From positions 62,001 to 126,000 of the forward strand of contig CAINED010000050.1 of assembly GCA_903847605.1 (NCBI GenBank): a stretch of 64,000 nucleotides of DNA. The letters run 5' to 3'. Below are positions 26,734 through 36,143 of the stretch, one piece after another (within the stretch, counting starts at the first letter, position 1; every line of letters begins with the position of its first letter). The notes under the pieces are model-generated. The model did no database searches. It was not told where the DNA came from and saw nothing but the letters and a program-made list of their open reading frames with translations. The position numbers were made by a program, and so were the translations under genes. The DNA comes from an uncultured Hyphomicrobiales bacterium. GTDB lineage: Bacteria > Pseudomonadota > Alphaproteobacteria > Rhizobiales > Beijerinckiaceae.

Positions 26734-28569
26734 ATGACCGAACACGCCTCGACCGGCGGCATGCTCGTGCCCGTCCTCGTTTTTCTTGCAGCCGCCGTCG
26801 TGGCCGTGCCCCTGTTCCGCTTTCTGAAGCTTGGCGCGGTCATCGGCTATCTCGTCGCTGGAGTGGCGATCGGCCCGGCCGGCCTCGGATTGATAAGCGA
26901 AACCTCGACCATTGCCCACGTCGCCGAACTCGGCGTCGTCCTGCTTCTCTTCATCATCGGTCTTGAACTCGAACCGCAGAAACTCATCGCCATGCGGCGC
27001 GACATTCTCGTGCTGGGCTCGCTGCAAATGGCGGTGACGGCTGCCGTTCTCGCCCTCGGCCTGCATTACGTGCTGGGCATCGGCGCGCGCGGCGCGGTTC
27101 TCGCCGGGCTCGCGCTGGCATTCTCCTCGACGGCGATCGCCATGCAATTACTGGAGGAACGGGGCGCGGTGGAAAGCAGCTATGGCCGGCGCGCCTTTGC
27201 CGTTCTGCTGATGCAGGACGTGCTGGTCGCGCCCGTGCTTGCCATTATTCCGCTGCTGGCGGGCGGCGCCACCGGCACTTTTACCGAGGGGCTCCTCGCC
27301 TTCGGCGGTGCCGTGGCCGCGTTTCTCGCCGTTCTGCTCGCCGGACGATATGTCCTCAATCCGCTGTTCGCGATCATGGCGAAGGCCGGCGCACGCGAAA
27401 TCATGGCGGCGGCAGCGCTGCTCGTGGTCCTTGGCGCAGCCGTACTGATGCAGGCTGCCGGGCTGTCGATGGCGCTCGGCGCGTTTCTGGCCGGCCTGCT
27501 GCTCTCGGAATCGAATTTCCGCCATCAGCTCGAGGCAGACATTGAGCCGTTTCGCGGGCTGCTGATGGGCCTGTTTTTCATGTCCGTCGGCATGGCCATC
27601 GATGGCAAACTGGTGCTCGCCAATCTGGGCCTGCTCGTGCTTCTCGCGATCGTTCTCGTCGCCGCCAAGGGGCTGGTCGCCTTCGCGCTGATGCGGATTT
27701 CGGGATCGCGCCTTTGCGACAGCATTTCCGGCGCGAGCACGCTGACGACTGCGGGCGAATTCGCCTTTGTCGTCTTTCCCGTGGCGATGGCGGCCGGGCT
27801 CCTTACACCGTCGCAGGCGGGCCTTCTCTCGGCATTGACCGCGCTGACGATGATCGCCGGCCCGCTTGCAGCAAAGGCGCTCGACGGACTTGCCGCCCGC
27901 TTCCAGCCGGAGGGCGAAAATCTTCCCGCAGAAGATATCCCTGTGGAAGCGCGCGGCCAGATTCTCGTCGTCGGCTTCGGTCGTTTCGGCCAGCTTGCCG
28001 TTCAGGTGCTGCTCGCGGGCCGCGCCAACGTCACCGTGATCGACAACGACATCGGCCGGATCCGCAATGCCGCACGGTTCGGCTTCAAGGTGTTTTATGG
28101 CGACGGCACAAGGCTCGACGTGTTGCGCGCGGCCGGCGCGGAACAAGCTCGCATCGTCGCGGTGTGCATCGACCGGCCGGACGAGGCCACGCGCATCGTC
28201 GAAATCTGCAAGGCGAATTTTCCGCTTGCGCGCGTGCACGTGCGCGCCTTCGATCGCATCCATGCGCTGAAACTTCTCGAAAAGCGCGCCGACTTCCAGC
28301 TGCGCGAGACCTTCGAGTCGGCGATTGCCTTCGGCGGCGCGACCTATGCCGCCATGAGCGGCGATCGCGAGCGTGCGCGCGAACTCGTGGCGCATGTGCG
28401 CCAGCTCGACAACGAGCGGCTCGCCCTGCAACAGGCCGGCGCTGCCTATTCGGAACTTGCTCCGTGGCAGACAATCCAGCCCGAACCCCTCACGCAAGCC
28501 GCGCAACGCGCGAAGCCGCTGTCGCCCGAGACCGCCGACATCGTTGAGAAGGCGGAGAAAGTCAGTTGA
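26734..28569 (+). CDS. CPA2-family cation/proton antiporter with TrkA-N domain (KefB/KefC-like)
   Basis: 611 residues. About 12-13 membrane segments (residues 8-385) with the KefB signature (GYLVAGVAIGPAGLGLIS, ALAFSSTAIAMQLLEERG) are followed by a cytoplasmic Rossmann TrkA-N/RCK domain (ILVVGFGRFGQLAVQVLL, then VIDNDIGRIRNA, VFYGDGTRLDVLRAAGAEQA). It is likely a glutathione- or nucleotide-gated K+/H+ or Na+/H+ antiporter. GGAG precedes the ATG. Its stop overlaps the start of the MATE gene. A gshA gene a few kb downstream is consistent with glutathione gating but not proof. Confidence 0.92.
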   Translation: MTEHASTGGMLVPVLVFLAAAVVAVPLFRFLKLGAVIGYLVAGVAIGPAGLGLISETSTIAHVAELGVVLLLFIIGLELEPQKLIAMRRDILVLGSLQMAVTAAVLALGLHYVLGIGARGAVLAGLALAFSSTAIAMQLLEERGAVESSYGRRAFAVLLMQDVLVAPVLAIIPLLAGGATGTFTEGLLAFGGAVAAFLAVLLAGRYVLNPLFAIMAKAGAREIMAAAALLVVLGAAVLMQAAGLSMALGAFLAGLLLSESNFRHQLEADIEPFRGLLMGLFFMSVGMAIDGKLVLANLGLLVLLAIVLVAAKGLVAFALMRISGSRLCDSISGASTLTTAGEFAFVVFPVAMAAGLLTPSQAGLLSALTALTMIAGPLAAKALDGLAARFQPEGENLPAEDIPVEARGQILVVGFGRFGQLAVQVLLAGRANVTVIDNDIGRIRNAARFGFKVFYGDGTRLDVLRAAGAEQARIVAVCIDRPDEATRIVEICKANFPLARVHVRAFDRIHALKLLEKRADFQLRETFESAIAFGGATYAAMSGDRERARELVAHVRQLDNERLALQQAGAAYSELAPWQTIQPEPLTQAAQRAKPLSPETADIVEKAEKVS

Positions 28570-29930
28570 GCGTTTCGAGTACGGAAAAGGAAGCAGTCTT
28601 TCTCGACGGATCGATCCTGCGCCATGTGCTTGTCATGACGGCCACGGGCTCGATCGGCCTCGTCTCGGTCTTCATCGTCGATTTTCTGTCGCTGATTTAC
28701 ATTTCATGGCTCGGCGATCCGCATCTCACGGCCGGCGTCGGCTTCGCGACGCAGATTTCGTTTTTCTACATCTCCCTGCAGGTGGGGCTTTCCATCGCCA
28801 TCGGCGCGCTGGTTGCGCGGCAGGTCGGCGCGGGCGATCGCATCGGCGCGCGCAAGGTGGCGGCTGCCGCGATGTTTCACATCGCGCTCATCAGTCTCGT
28901 CCTCTCGCTGGCGTCTTTGCCCTTCGTGCGACCGCTGCTGGAACTGACAGGCGCGCGCGGCGAGACGCTGGAAGCTGCCATGCTGTTCAGCATGATCACG
29001 ATCCCTTCAAACGCCTTACTCGCCGTGGGCATGGCGGCGTCGAGCGTATTGCGCGCGGTCGGCGATGCGCGCCGCTCGATGTACGTTCTGCTCAGCGGCG
29101 CCATCGTGACGGCTCTTCTCGATCCGATCCTGATTCTCGTCTTGCGGTTCGATGTGGCCGGGGCAGCGACAACCACAGTGATCGCGCGCATCTGCTATGC
29201 CGCCATCGGCTTCTGGGGCGTCGTTCATGTTCACGACATGCTCGGGCGCATTTCCGCGCGCCGTCTTCTGCATCATTTGAAGCCGCTGCTGGCGATTGCG
29301 TTGCCCGCCATTGCCGCCAATCTCGCTGCGCCGGTATCCACGACCTATGCGCTCAAGATCTTTGCTTCCTACGGCGAGCAGGTCGTGGCGGCGATGACCG
29401 TCGTCGATCGCGTGACGTCGGTGGCGTTCGGCGCGACCTTTGCGCTCTCGGGTGCAGTCGGCCCGGTGATCGGTCAGAACTTTGGCGCGGGCCGTCTCGA
29501 CCGCGTGCGCGCTACGCTTCTCACATGCTACGGCGTCGCCATCGCCTATGGCGTCGTGGTCTGGGCTTTGCTGGCATTGTCCGCGCCGCTGATCGTCGCA
29601 GCTTTTGCCGCGCGCGGCGAGATGGCGGAACTCATCGTCTTCTACATGCGGATCGGCGTCGCAGCCTGGCTCTTTCTCGCTTGCCTTTTTGCGGCCAACG
29701 CCGCCTTCAACAATCTCGGCTATCCCTTTCTCGCGCTCATCTTCAACTGGGGCCGCGCTACGCTTGGCACGATCCCCTTCGTCACCATCGGCGCGCATTA
29801 CGGGGGACCAAAGGGGGGCATCATCGGCATGGGCGCGGGCGCGGCCTTTTTCGGCATCGCAGCGATCCTCGTGTCGTTTGGTATCGCGAACCGCCTCGCC
29901 GCGCGCCGGGCGGAAAAATCGGCGACTTGA
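28566..29930 (+). CDS. MATE-family efflux transporter
   Basis: 454 residues with twelve hydrophobic segments in two similar halves and MATE motifs (IYISWLGDPHLTAGVGFATQ, GAVGPVIGQNFGAGRLDR). MATE proteins export drugs or metabolites driven by Na+ or H+. The start is TTG 28566 within TTGA, overlapping the antiporter stop; GGAGAAA precedes it at good distance. It is therefore translationally coupled to the antiporter, which could recycle the driving ion. Confidence 0.9.
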   Translation: MSVSSTEKEAVFLDGSILRHVLVMTATGSIGLVSVFIVDFLSLIYISWLGDPHLTAGVGFATQISFFYISLQVGLSIAIGALVARQVGAGDRIGARKVAAAAMFHIALISLVLSLASLPFVRPLLELTGARGETLEAAMLFSMITIPSNALLAVGMAASSVLRAVGDARRSMYVLLSGAIVTALLDPILILVLRFDVAGAATTTVIARICYAAIGFWGVVHVHDMLGRISARRLLHHLKPLLAIALPAIAANLAAPVSTTYALKIFASYGEQVVAAMTVVDRVTSVAFGATFALSGAVGPVIGQNFGAGRLDRVRATLLTCYGVAIAYGVVVWALLALSAPLIVAAFAARGEMAELIVFYMRIGVAAWLFLACLFAANAAFNNLGYPFLALIFNWGRATLGTIPFVTIGAHYGGPKGGIIGMGAGAAFFGIAAILVSFGIANRLAARRAEKSAT

Positions 29931-30021
29931 AGCTTCGGCGTTTCCAAAATGGCGGAAAGCGTAATAGCCTCCCCTCGTTTCAGCGGCCCTGTGGGGCCTC
30001 ACAAGGTTCCCGGAGGTTTTC

Positions 30022-30873
30022 ATGTTCTCGCTCAACGACATTCTGCAGCAGGCCCAGGGAGGCTCGGGCATTGAAAATCTCGCCCAGCAGTTCGGCATCA
30101 GCCCGCAACAGGCGAAATCGGCCGTCGATGCGCTGATGCCCGCTCTGTCCGCCGGTTTGCAATCCCGGACGCAGGAGGCAAGCGGCCTCGCCGATCTCTT
30201 CGGCGCTATGTTCAACGAACGTAACCAACAAGCCTTCCAGGATCCGGGGGCGCTGAACTCTGCCGAGACAGCCGCCGACGGCGAAGATGCGATCAACCGG
30301 CTCTTCGGCAACAATCAGGCGACGCAGGCGCTGGCGGCCCACGCCGCGCAAACGACGGGCCTCAGCTCCGGCCTCCTGCAGTCCATGATCCCCATGATCG
30401 TGTCGATGGTCATGGGCGGCATGTTCAAGGGCATGCAGAATTCCGGGCTCGGCGGCATGCTGGAGCAGATCGGCCGCGCGGGAGCCAACAGCCCCGGCAA
30501 CAGCAGCGGCGGCCTCGGCGATCTTCTCGGGCAGGTGCTCGGCGGCGTTTTGGGCGGCGGCGCGGGCCAACAGCCCCAGCCGGCTCCACAACCTGCGCCC
30601 CAGCCTGCCCCGCAGCAGCGCGGCGGCGGCCTCGGCGATCTCCTCGGCGGCATGTTCGGCGGCGGGCGTCAGGCACCGCAGCCGGGCCAGGGCGAAAATT
30701 CCGGCCGTGCCGACCAGATTTTTCCGCCGGGCTTCGACCCCTCGAGCCTTCAGGCAGGTCTCGATACGCTCGGCAAGATGCTCAATCCCGGCGGCGCATC
30801 GGCGCAGCAGGGCAGCGCGCAACAGCCGGGGCTTCAGGATATTCTGGGGCAGATTTTGGGAGGACGCAGGTAG
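30022..30873 (+). CDS. DUF937 (YidB-like) protein
   Basis: 283 residues. The N-terminal helical part (FSLNDILQQAQGGSGIENLA, then FGISPQQAKSAVDALMPAL) is the DUF937 signature. A glycine/methionine-rich segment (MIPMIVSMVMGGMFKGMQ) and a Gln-Pro repeat (QPQPAPQPAPQPAPQQ) follow, and the C-terminus repeats short GLGDLLGGMFGGG units. Function is unknown for the family. GGAGG stands before the ATG. It stands alone, about 90 bp after the MATE gene. Confidence 0.85.
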   Translation: MFSLNDILQQAQGGSGIENLAQQFGISPQQAKSAVDALMPALSAGLQSRTQEASGLADLFGAMFNERNQQAFQDPGALNSAETAADGEDAINRLFGNNQATQALAAHAAQTTGLSSGLLQSMIPMIVSMVMGGMFKGMQNSGLGGMLEQIGRAGANSPGNSSGGLGDLLGQVLGGVLGGGAGQQPQPAPQPAPQPAPQQRGGGLGDLLGGMFGGGRQAPQPGQGENSGRADQIFPPGFDPSSLQAGLDTLGKMLNPGGASAQQGSAQQPGLQDILGQILGGRR

Positions 30874-30891
30874 GCTTGGAGTCCGCGCAGG

Positions 30892-31086
30892 TTACGGGGT
30901 GGTTGACGACGTACTACCGCCGCCTCCGAGGGCCGTTCCGATCGGGCCGATGAACATGCTGCTGACGGTATTGCCAATGCTGGACGCGCCGCTCAGGATC
31001 AGGATGGAAATCAGAGCGCCGATCATCGCGTATTCGAGGCTCACTGCCCCGTTTCGCGCCCGCAAGAATTTGGCAAATATGCGCAT
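30892..31086 (-). CDS. Flp/Fap-type pilin, orphan
   Basis: 64 residues from ATG 31086 after AGGGG. The prepilin site is RNG-AVSLEYAMIGALISILIL: cleavage after Gly with the Glu-Tyr pair typical of Flp pilins, then a hydrophobic helix and a Gly/Ser/Thr-rich tail. Flp pilins build tight-adherence fimbriae assembled by Cpa/Tad proteins, none of which are nearby. It may be exported by a Tad machine encoded elsewhere. It converges with the DUF937 gene, 18 bp apart. Confidence 0.88.
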   Translation of the reverse strand: MRIFAKFLRARNGAVSLEYAMIGALISILILSGASSIGNTVSSMFIGPIGTALGGGGSTSSTTP

Positions 31087-31307
31087 CGGCAACCCCTGTT
31101 TGCGCAGGCAATGTAGCCGCTACGCATGTCCAACCTGTTAATGGCAAAGGGCAAATTTCTTAATTTTCCGCTTCCCCGCGGCGGTGGTTAACCCCTGACC
31201 AACGGCTCAGCCAAAGATCGAAACGAATGCGTTGCGCTTGCGCAGCCGCCCGCCTATTTAGATGCCGCGCTTGCCCGCAAGCGCCCAGGACACAATGAAA
31301 GTTTTGC

Positions 31308-32687
31308 ATGGCCCGCGACGTTAGCGATTCGACCCCCATTTCGTCGCGCGAGGAACTGGCCGGCTGGATCGAGGCCGGCTTCAAGCCGCCTTCCGATTTC
31401 CGCATCGGCACGGAACACGAGAAGTTCCCTTTCTATCGCACCGATCATGGGCCGGTCCGCTATGAAGGCGATGTCGCTCGCTGCGGCATCCGTACTTTGC
31501 TCGAGAGCATGCAACAGGCGACCGGCTGGGAGCCGATCATGGACGGCTCCGCGCTGATCGGGCTTTACGATCCGGCCGGGGGCGGCGCGATTTCGCTCGA
31601 ACCCGGCGGCCAGTACGAATTGTCCGGCGCGCCGGTCGAAACCCTGCACGAGACCAAGACCGAACTCGACGTTCACCTCGCACAGGCGAAGGAAGCCGCC
31701 GACCGCTGCGGCATGCGCTTTCTGGCGCTCGGCATGAGTCCGGAATGGACCCTGGCGCAGACGCCGGTCATGCCCAAGAGCCGCTACAAGATCATGACCG
31801 CCTATATGCCGAAGGTCGGCACGCGCGGCCTCGACATGATGTATCGCACCTGCACGGTGCAGGTGAATCTCGACTTCGCCGACGAAGCCGACATGGTGAA
31901 GAAAATGCGCGTCTCCTTCGCGCTGCAGCCGCTGGCGACGGCGCTCTTCGCCAATTCCCCGTTCACCGAAGGAAAGCCGAACGGCCTTCTGTCAGCCCGC
32001 TCGGAAATCTGGCGCGACACCGACAACAACCGTGCGGGCATGCTGCCCTTCGTCTTCGAGGATGGCATGGGCGTGGAGCGTTACGTCGATTACGCCCTTC
32101 AGGTGCCCATGTATTTCGTGAAGCGTGGCGACGTCTATCACGACGTGACCGGGCAGGATTTCCGGCAGTTGTTGAAAGGCGATTTGCCGGGAATGCCCGG
32201 AGAACGCGCGACGATCTCCGACTGGGCCAACCATCTCTCAACCATATTTCCCGAGGTACGGCTGAAGCGCTTCCTTGAAATGCGCGGCGCCGACAGCGGC
32301 TCGCCCGAACATATCGTTGCCTTGTCGGCGTTTTTCGTCGGTCTCCTCTACGATCCCTCGGCGCTCGATGCCGCGTGGGACGTTGCGAAGGGATGGACGG
32401 CGGAACAGCGCCAGCAATTGCGTGACGATGTTCCGCGCCTCGGCCTCGATGCGCAGATTGCCGGCCGCAGGCTGAACGACATTGCGCGCGAGGTTCTCGC
32501 GATTTCGCGCGCCGGCCTCGCGCGACGCGCGCGCAAGGATGCGGCCGGGCGCGACGAGACCTATCTGCTCGATACACTCGAAGACCGGGTTGCGCGCGGA
32601 AAGCCGGCCGCAGCCGATCTCCTCGATCTCTATAACGGTCCCTGGAAGGGCAGCGTGCAGCCCGTCTACGATCACTGCGCGTATTGA
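31308..32687 (+). CDS. gshA: Glutamate-cysteine ligase (plant/alphaproteobacterial type)
   Basis: 459 residues. RIGTEHEKFPF, ISLEPGGQYELSGAP and MMYRTCTVQVNLDF are signatures of the GCS2-type glutamate-cysteine ligase used in alphaproteobacteria and plants. It catalyses the first step of glutathione synthesis. In rhizobia rsmE commonly lies next to gshA; here it is 2.5 kb away, with ubiA and small genes between. About 215 bp upstream holds no clear gene. Confidence 0.95.
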   Translation: MARDVSDSTPISSREELAGWIEAGFKPPSDFRIGTEHEKFPFYRTDHGPVRYEGDVARCGIRTLLESMQQATGWEPIMDGSALIGLYDPAGGGAISLEPGGQYELSGAPVETLHETKTELDVHLAQAKEAADRCGMRFLALGMSPEWTLAQTPVMPKSRYKIMTAYMPKVGTRGLDMMYRTCTVQVNLDFADEADMVKKMRVSFALQPLATALFANSPFTEGKPNGLLSARSEIWRDTDNNRAGMLPFVFEDGMGVERYVDYALQVPMYFVKRGDVYHDVTGQDFRQLLKGDLPGMPGERATISDWANHLSTIFPEVRLKRFLEMRGADSGSPEHIVALSAFFVGLLYDPSALDAAWDVAKGWTAEQRQQLRDDVPRLGLDAQIAGRRLNDIAREVLAISRAGLARRARKDAAGRDETYLLDTLEDRVARGKPAAADLLDLYNGPWKGSVQPVYDHCAY

Positions 32688-32878
32688 CCTATGCGCGGTC
32701 GCAGAGCGCGCCGCGATCCTGAACGAATTGCAAATATCTTCCATTCAAATGCGAGGGATTGCGTCAGCTTCATGCTGACCATGAGATGGCTTTGACCGGC
32801 GGTTAACCAGCCCTGGTAGCAATTTGCGGCGAAAGCCCGCGCAACACTGGCCCCCATAAACGAACGGACGGGGCGGCC

Positions 32879-33436
32879 ATGACGGAATTGAAGAATATCG
32901 CGGATATCGCGCTTGAGAAGACAGGCGTTTGCCTGTCGTCGCTGGCGGAACGCGACGCGCGCGCCGACGGCCAGTCGCGCGAAGTTTATTGCACGCACAC
33001 GCAGGTTTCCATTCGCCGCAAGGTGCAGGGCATTTCCATGCAGATCGATATGGCCGCGCGGCAATATATCGGCGTCGTGCTGTCGATCTTCGAAGGCCGC
33101 GATGGCCTGCCGTTCTTCCGCATCAGCATGCCGCACCCCGATCCCGATCTCGCCATCGTTCTCTTCGAAGCGCGTGACGATCGCGACATCGTTGCGGTGT
33201 GGAACGCCTGGTCGGCTTATTTCTCGCTGCCGAAACTTCTCGAGCGCCGTCCCGGCGATCTCGAATGCGGCGTGCGCTATATCGGCGCGACGCAGCTTGG
33301 CGTCATGCCGCTGTGGCGGCGGCGCGGCAGCACGCTCGCCAAGCGCAAGCCGAAACTCTTGAACCGCCGTCGTGCGGCGCATGCTTGCCTGCAGACCAAT
33401 CGTGCGCCAAAGCCTTTCGCGGCGAACGAGGCCTGA
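32879..33436 (+). CDS. Conserved rhizobial hypothetical protein (DUF6101-like)
   Basis: 185 residues without signal peptide or membrane span. The C-terminus is strongly basic (RRRGSTLAKRKPKLLNRRR). The middle (ISMPHPDPDLAIVLFEARDD then DIVAVWNAWSAYFSLPKLL) is well-formed. It resembles rhizobial proteins of the DUF6101 type from memory; I could not verify this. Its 3' end converges on the small gene at 33446. Function unknown. Confidence 0.65.
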   Translation: MTELKNIADIALEKTGVCLSSLAERDARADGQSREVYCTHTQVSIRRKVQGISMQIDMAARQYIGVVLSIFEGRDGLPFFRISMPHPDPDLAIVLFEARDDRDIVAVWNAWSAYFSLPKLLERRPGDLECGVRYIGATQLGVMPLWRRRGSTLAKRKPKLLNRRRAAHACLQTNRAPKPFAANEA

Positions 33437-33445
33437 CGTTTTCAA

Positions 33446-33616
33446 TCAGTGTGAAACGTTGGCGATAACGCCGAGGATCAGCATTGCGGCGACATAAGCC
33501 GCGAGCAGCCACGACAAGACCCGCGAGATACGCCGCACTTCGTTCGGCACGAAGCGCGAGGCGATATTCGCCAGAGTCAGCGTGACCGCGAGGAGCGCGA
33601 GCGCATATTTGATCAT
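33446..33616 (-). CDS. Small two-helix membrane protein coupled to ubiA
   Basis: 56 residues, translated by hand: opening MIKYALALLAVTLTLANIAS, then a short polar loop RFVPNEVRRIS, and a second hydrophobic stretch WLLAAYVAAMLILGVIAN. The ATG overlaps the ubiA stop by 4 bp (ATGA), so it is most likely a real, translationally coupled gene. Too short for usual ORF cut-offs. Function unknown; a role in the inner membrane near UbiA is inference. Confidence 0.65.
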   Translation of the reverse strand: MIKYALALLAVTLTLANIASRFVPNEVRRISRVLSWLLAAYVAAMLILGVIANVSH

Positions 33617-34566
33617 CGCGTCATGATGCCTGCGATGGCGAGCCCTGCAAAGAGCAGAAGTCCTGCGTCGCGGTTCGAGCGAAACAGCATCAGCGCGCGC
33701 GCGGTGTCGTTATGCCGGATGGCCGTCGTCTGCCATGCGAGATGCGCACCGAAAGTCGCAAGTCCGATCCATGCGGCGATGTTGCCCGAAACCAGATGGA
33801 TTGCGGCAGCGGCTGAAATCACCGCCAGAAGATAAAACAGCGAAACGCCCGCGCGGACGTTGTTGGCGAAAAGCCTCGCCGTCGAACGCACGCCGACGAT
33901 GGCGTCGTCGCGCTGGTCCTGCATGGCGTAGATCGTGTCGTAGCCAATGGTCCAGAAAATCGCCGCCGCGTAGATGAGGACCGCCGGCCAGGCGAGCGAA
34001 CCGAAGGCGCAGGCCCAGCCCATCAATCCTCCCCAGGCAAAGGCGAGACCGAGTACTGCCTGTGGCCAGAAGGTGAAGCGCTTCATGTAGGGATAGACGA
34101 CGACGATCGCGAGCGAGGCAATGCCCGTCGCGATGGCGAACCAGTTGAATGAGAAAAGAACGAGTGCGCCGACAGCGAGTTCGAAGACCAGAAATATCTT
34201 GGCGGCGCGCACGCTGACCCGGCCCGATGGCAGCGGGCGATACCGGGTGCGCTCGACGCCCGCGTCGATTTCACGGTCGATGATGTCGTTCCATGTCGAC
34301 CCCGCGCCGCGCATGACGACCGCGCCGACGAGGAGGAGAACGAGATGCAGGACATTCGGCCCCGAACTGGTGGCGATACCGGCGAGCGCCGCCGACCACC
34401 AGCACGGGAGAAGCAGCAGCCACCACCCAATCGGCCGGTCGAGCCGGGCAAGCTGGATAAAAGGTATCGCGGCAGGCGGAGCAAAACGCAGAAAGAGATC
34501 GCGTGGCGCCGTATCGGGCAGCGCCTGCGCCGACCCGCCTGCGTCACCGCCCGGTCTATCGCTCAC
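33613..34566 (-). CDS. ubiA: 4-hydroxybenzoate polyprenyltransferase
   Basis: 317 residues with multiple membrane helices and both Asp-rich prenyl-diphosphate sites: GSTWNDIIDREIDAG and IYAMQDQRDDAIVGVRS. It transfers the polyprenyl tail to 4-hydroxybenzoate in ubiquinone synthesis. ATG 34566 overlaps the stop of the upstream hypothetical by 4 bp and its stop overlaps the small gene downstream, so three genes form a coupled set on the minus strand. Confidence 0.95.
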   Translation of the reverse strand: MSDRPGGDAGGSAQALPDTAPRDLFLRFAPPAAIPFIQLARLDRPIGWWLLLLPCWWSAALAGIATSSGPNVLHLVLLLVGAVVMRGAGSTWNDIIDREIDAGVERTRYRPLPSGRVSVRAAKIFLVFELAVGALVLFSFNWFAIATGIASLAIVVVYPYMKRFTFWPQAVLGLAFAWGGLMGWACAFGSLAWPAVLIYAAAIFWTIGYDTIYAMQDQRDDAIVGVRSTARLFANNVRAGVSLFYLLAVISAAAAIHLVSGNIAAWIGLATFGAHLAWQTTAIRHNDTARALMLFRSNRDAGLLLFAGLAIAGIMTR

Positions 34567-35048
34567 AGAGGTCCGCTGGGAAGCTTCGGCCGGGGATCGG
34601 GTCCGGCCTGCGCGCCCTGCTGCGCCTGACGGCGCATTTGCTGCTGCATCGACGCTGCCTTGCAGGCCTGTCCGGCGACGCGGGTCGTCCCCTCGGCGCG
34701 CTTGGCGACAGTCTCGATGATGTCATCGGGAATGTTGCACCAGGCCTTTTCCTTTTTCATGAAGGCCAGCAGTTCCCGTTCGGTCGCCGCCAGATTGCGC
34801 AAGCGCGGGCAGGCCGCGGCGGGATCCATCTGCTTGTTCTTGCCCTTTTGAAGGGCATTGAGCGCGGCAACCTGTCCTTCAAGCTTCTTGTTCAAAGCCT
34901 GAAAATCGTTCTGGCAGGACGAAGATTGCGCTTTTGCCGGCCTGGAGACGGAGATCGTCCAGAGCCCGAGCCCGAAGATCGCAGCAGCCACGATGTTGAA
35001 CGCCGGCATCGCCAGCGCGGCTTTCCGTCCGGCAAGAAAACTCGTCAT
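34563..35048 (-). CDS. Secreted or membrane-anchored hypothetical protein
   Basis: 161 residues from ATG 35048 (MTSFLAGRKAALAMPAF). A signal or anchor segment (FNIVAAAIFGLGLWTISV) is followed by a soluble alpha-helical domain with four cysteines (SSSCQNDF, AAACPRLR, KAWCNIPDD, GQACKAAS) that could form two disulfides in the periplasm. The C-terminus is Gln-rich (MQQQMRRQAQQGAQAG). Coupled to ubiA by a 4-bp overlap. No family recognised. Confidence 0.7.
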   Translation of the reverse strand: MTSFLAGRKAALAMPAFNIVAAAIFGLGLWTISVSRPAKAQSSSCQNDFQALNKKLEGQVAALNALQKGKNKQMDPAAACPRLRNLAATERELLAFMKKEKAWCNIPDDIIETVAKRAEGTTRVAGQACKAASMQQQMRRQAQQGAQAGPDPRPKLPSGPL

Positions 35049-35232
35049 GGCCGCACCCGGCTCCCGTTGAATTGGCTGACCCCTGCCATTAGCAAGGTCT
35101 ATTAACAAGTCAGAACCCGCCCGGGCAAGCCGCAGCGGTCGCATCTCTTGCTTCCACCGCCAGAAGCGACGCAAAAACGGCCAATTCGTGACCCGCCGCC
35201 GGGCGGCATTCACAGAACAAAGGGAAGGCGGA

Positions 35233-35991
35233 ATGTCCCGCTACATTATCGACGTTCCCCGCCTTCATGTCGCCGGCCCGATCGCGGCCGGGCGCGAAAT
35301 CGCGCTGGACAGGCAGCAGGGGAATTACCTGCTCAATGTCCTGCGCCTCGGCGCGGGGGCAAGCATCCTGATCTTCAACGGACGAGACGGAGAATGGCTC
35401 GCGGACATCCGCCTGCCCTCGCGCAAGACGGCGGCGCTTTCCCCGCGGGAGATGACGCGAGCCCAAACCGCGGCCTCGGACCTGCGCTTCCTGTTCGCGC
35501 CGCTGAAACATGCGCGCCTCGATTATATGGTCCAGAAAGCCGTCGAAATGGGTGTAAGCCGCCTGATGCCCGTCCTCACCCGGCGCACGCAGGTGGCGCG
35601 ACTCAATCTCGAGAGGATGCAGGCCAATGCCGTCGAGGCGGCCGAACAATGTGGCATTCTCTCCCTTCCGGAAATTGCCGAGCCTGCACCGCTCGAACGG
35701 TTGCTGGCGCAATGGCCGGCCGATGTCCGCCTGATCTTCTGCGACGAGGACGAGGCCGTAGCCGATCCCGTCAAGGCGATTCGGGCGGCCGGCCTTAGCA
35801 AGGATGCGCCGCTCGCCGTGCTGATCGGGCCCGAGGGCGGGTTCGACGAGGGGGAGCGGCGCGCCATCAAGGCCCTGCCGCAGGCGCTTCCCATTTCGCT
35901 TGGCCCGCGCATCCTGCGGGCGGATACGGCAGCCGTCGCCGCGCTCGCCGTGGTGCAGGCGGCGGTCGGCGACTGGCGAGGCGAAGTGTGA
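35233..35991 (+). CDS. rsmE: 16S rRNA (uracil(1498)-N3)-methyltransferase
   Basis: 252 residues from ATG 35233 (MSRYIIDVPRLHV), preceded by GGAAGGCGG. An N-terminal PUA-like domain (GNYLLNVLRLGAG) is followed by the SPOUT knot region: LIGPEGGFDEGERRAIK and SLGPRILRADTAAVAAL, diagnostic of RsmE. It methylates N3 of U1498 in the decoding centre. It is divergent from the ubiA set. Confidence 0.95.
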   Translation: MSRYIIDVPRLHVAGPIAAGREIALDRQQGNYLLNVLRLGAGASILIFNGRDGEWLADIRLPSRKTAALSPREMTRAQTAASDLRFLFAPLKHARLDYMVQKAVEMGVSRLMPVLTRRTQVARLNLERMQANAVEAAEQCGILSLPEIAEPAPLERLLAQWPADVRLIFCDEDEAVADPVKAIRAAGLSKDAPLAVLIGPEGGFDEGERRAIKALPQALPISLGPRILRADTAAVAALAVVQAAVGDWRGEV

Positions 35992-36143
35992 CTATTTCGC
36001 CGCGCTTGTGGACTGAAGCCCATCCACAGGGGAGCGAACACGATATTGCCATGTTCGGGCGGGTAAGTTCAGATAGTGCGCTCGCTTTCCGGTCTGGTTC
36101 GGGATCGCCCGCCAGACCACACGTTCGAATCGGAAGACTCTGC

